From the NCBI GenBank assembly GCA_963705525.1, contig CAVPJW010000007.1, forward strand, positions 62,001-126,000: a stretch of 64,000 bases of DNA, read 5' to 3'. This document shows, in pieces, positions 62,052-64,000 of this stretch (within the stretch, counting starts at the first letter, position 1; each line of letters begins with the position of its first letter). This stretch comes from CAVPJW01 sp963705525. GTDB lineage: Bacteria > Acidobacteriota > Vicinamibacteria > Vicinamibacterales > CAVPJW01. The notes under the pieces were generated by a model. The model had not been told where the DNA came from, made no database searches, and saw only the letters and a list, made by a program, of their open reading frames with translations. The translations under genes and the position numbers were made by a program.

Positions 62052-63923
62052 GTGTCCCTGCGCACCCTGATCTTCGGCGAACCACTGGCATCGCATCAGG
62101 AAGGCGAGCAGCGCGTCGGCTGGGTCGCCGGCATCCCGATGCTCGGCCTCGATGCGCTGGCGTCCGCGGCGTACGGGCCGGAAGCGGCGATGACGCTGCT
62201 CATCCCGCTGGGCGCGCTGAGCGTCGGGTACATCGGACCCATCACGACGGTCATCACGGCGATCCTGCTGATCGTGTACGTGTCGTATCTGCAGACGATC
62301 GCCGCGTATCCGACGGGCGGCGGATCGTACACGGTCGCCCGCGAGAACCTCGGCGAGTTTCAGGGATTGCTGGCGGCCGCCGCCTTGTTGCTCGACTACG
62401 TGCTGGTCGTGGCGGTCGGCATCTCGGCCGGCGTTGGCGCGCTGGTATCGGCTCTACCAGAACTGCAGCCACACACCCTGGCGCTCTGTCTGGCCATCCT
62501 GGCCCTCATTGCCGTCGTCAACCTGCGCGGGGTGCGCGAATCGGGCGCCGCCTTCGTCATCCCGACGTATGCGTTCGTGGGCTGCCTGTTCGCGGTGCTC
62601 GCGATCGGTGTCGTCAAGACGTGGATGAGCGGCGGGCATCCGGTGCCGGTGGTCGCGCCGGCCGCGTTCCCACCCACGACGACGGGCGTGGGCCTCTGGC
62701 TGTTGATGCGGGCGTTTGCGAGCGGCTGCACGGCGATGACCGGCGTCGAAGCCGTCAGCAACGGCGTCGGCGCGTTTCGGGCGCCGACCGTCAGGAACGC
62801 ACGGCTCACGCTGACGATGATCATCGGCATCCTCGCGATCCTACTGGCGGGCATCGCGTATCTCGTGCACGCGTATGGCATCGTGGCGACCGAGCCTGGG
62901 GTGTCAACCTATCAGAGCGTGCTGTCACAGGTCGTCGGCGCCGTGGTCGGCCGCGGACCGTTCTACTTCATCTGCATCGCGGCGATTCTGTCGGTACTGG
63001 CGTTGTCCGCGAACACCGGCTTTGCCGACTTCCCGCGCCTCTGCCGCCTGCTCGGCCAGGACGGCTTCCTGCCCCGCGTCTTCGCGTCGCGCGGCCGGCG
63101 ACTCGTCTACTCCCAGGGCATCTACGCGCTGACTGTGCTCTCCGGCCTGCTTCTGGTCGTGTTCGGCGGGATCACAGACAGGTTGATTCCCCTCTTTGCG
63201 ATTGGCGCCTTCCTCGCGTTCACGCTGTCGCAGGCCGGCATGGTCGTGCACTGGCTGCGCGCGCCAGGAAGGCGAAGGGGCATCAATGTCCTGGTCAATG
63301 CGACCGGCGCGATCGCGACCGGCGTGACGCTCGTCGTCGTGCTCGTCGCGAAGTTCACCGAAGGCGCGTGGGTGATGCTCGTGCTCGTGCCGGCGCTGCT
63401 CGCGCTGTTCCTCGGCGTGCGGCGCCATTACACGATGGTCGCGATCGAAATCGCCAATCCGAATCCCCTCGACGTTTCGAACATACAACCGCCGATCGTC
63501 ATCCTGCCGATGCGCGAGTGGAACAAGATGTCTCAGAAGGGGCTGCGCTTCGCGTTGAAGCTTTCGAAGGACATCTTCGTCGTGCAGGTCCGAACAGGAG
63601 ACGCCAGCGAGAATGATCTGGCCGAACGGTGGTCCGAGCGCGTCGAGGCCCCGACGCGGATGGCGCATTTGGCGGAGCCGCGGCTCGTGCCGCTCGATTC
63701 TCCGTACCGGCACGTATTCAATCCACTGCTGGACTACATCGTCGATGCGAAGCGGCGCCATCCTGACCGGCAGATCGCCGTGCTCATCCCCGAGCTGGTC
63801 GCGCGCCGCTGGTATCAGCATTTCCTGCACAACAAGCGTGCGGCAATGCTCAAGACTCTCCTCCTCATCAGAGGGGACGAGGACATCGTGGTGATCAACG
63901 TGCCGTGGTATCTGGAGTCCTGA
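62052..63923 (+). CDS. APC-superfamily permease, KimA-like
   Basis: 623 aa from a GTG. Twelve membrane segments fill residues 15-470. The signature ALASAAYGPEAAMTLL and TGGGSYTVARENLGEFQGLL, and the cytoplasmic C-terminal domain of about 150 residues, match the KimA/YdaO group. The founding member is a high-affinity K+/H+ symporter. Other APC members carry amino acids, so potassium is the best but unproven guess. No c-di-AMP riboswitch can fit in the 116-bp divergent spacer to the kinase gene. Confidence 0.83.
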   Translation: MSLRTLIFGEPLASHQEGEQRVGWVAGIPMLGLDALASAAYGPEAAMTLLIPLGALSVGYIGPITTVITAILLIVYVSYLQTIAAYPTGGGSYTVARENLGEFQGLLAAAALLLDYVLVVAVGISAGVGALVSALPELQPHTLALCLAILALIAVVNLRGVRESGAAFVIPTYAFVGCLFAVLAIGVVKTWMSGGHPVPVVAPAAFPPTTTGVGLWLLMRAFASGCTAMTGVEAVSNGVGAFRAPTVRNARLTLTMIIGILAILLAGIAYLVHAYGIVATEPGVSTYQSVLSQVVGAVVGRGPFYFICIAAILSVLALSANTGFADFPRLCRLLGQDGFLPRVFASRGRRLVYSQGIYALTVLSGLLLVVFGGITDRLIPLFAIGAFLAFTLSQAGMVVHWLRAPGRRRGINVLVNATGAIATGVTLVVVLVAKFTEGAWVMLVLVPALLALFLGVRRHYTMVAIEIANPNPLDVSNIQPPIVILPMREWNKMSQKGLRFALKLSKDIFVVQVRTGDASENDLAERWSERVEAPTRMAHLAEPRLVPLDSPYRHVFNPLLDYIVDAKRRHPDRQIAVLIPELVARRWYQHFLHNKRAAMLKTLLLIRGDEDIVVINVPWYLES

Positions 63924-63928
63924 CAGCC

Positions 63929-64000
63929 ATGACGTTTGTGGATGCGCTCATCGACCTCTACTCGCTCGTCGTCCTGGCGGCCGTCATCCTGTCGTGGCTG
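63929..64000 (+). CDS. YggT-family membrane protein, N-terminus only
   Basis: The first 24 codons before the window ends read MTFVDALIDLYSLVVLAAVI and then LSWL, the first membrane helix of YggT proteins. It starts 5 bp after the KimA-like gene, probably in the same transcript. The remainder is outside the window. Confidence 0.6.
   Translation, partial: MTFVDALIDLYSLVVLAAVILSWL

Overview
The window is high-GC and gene-dense, with genes on both strands and many short spacers. Its gene repertoire points to an Acidobacteriota bacterium, most likely of the Vicinamibacteria type. It has two large ADOP/MacB-type ABC permeases, one of them behind a PadR regulator. It also has Ser/Thr kinases fused to TolB-like propeller or TPR domains, a HTH-TolB relic, a VWFA-type secreted protein, M28 and beta-lactamase-fold hydrolases, and a DUF2252 relic. 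This assignment is inference from gene content; no rRNA or tRNA gene was seen.

Layout. 1-6.4 kb: a membrane metallophosphoesterase running off the left edge, a lipoprotein phosphodiesterase, a secreted M28 peptidase (frameshifted) and a VWA protein. 6.5-13.7 kb: a PBP4-type carboxypeptidase, then a minus-strand run of outer-membrane protein, second membrane metallophosphoesterase, cupredoxin, chromate transporter and c-type cytochrome lipoprotein. 13.7-14.9 kb: a decay zone with an MscS tail, a truncated BASS transporter and a DUF2252 tail. 14.9-24.3 kb: a secreted protein with a duplicated domain, a patatin autotransporter, an aminotransferase-methyltransferase fusion, a broken HTH/TolB gene, OsmC and MscS. 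24.3-27.7 kb: a second decay zone with a collapsed GH63 glucosidase, an MBL fragment, a Phd/VapC pair, a flavin amine oxidase and an orphan antitoxin with a truncated toxin. 27.7-48.2 kb: hydrolases, PadR plus ADOP, M20 amidohydrolase plus MFS transporter, ADOP plus molybdoenzyme, a GlxA regulator, DinB-like and cupin proteins, a kinase, gamma-glutamyltransferase and an HD protein. 48.4-57 kb: a Tat-exported MalY-like enzyme, then an anaerobic pyruvate-dissimilation operon (pta, ackA, pflB, pflA, AAE-type transporter) behind a highly structured leader. 57-64 kb: a serine hydrolase, a kinase/TolB/TPR protein (frameshifted), a KimA-like permease and the start of a YggT protein.

The most unusual signal is not a gene. 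Ten spacers carry short arrays of 7-, 8- or 9-bp units. Unit length is uniform within almost every array but differs between arrays, and nearly all share a GGYYC-like core. Several arrays abut stop codons, fill a whole spacer, or sit where a gene has been truncated. Other points of interest are the structured RNA before pta, the aminotransferase-methyltransferase fusion, several gene relics with internal deletions, and four genes broken by a single-base frameshift.
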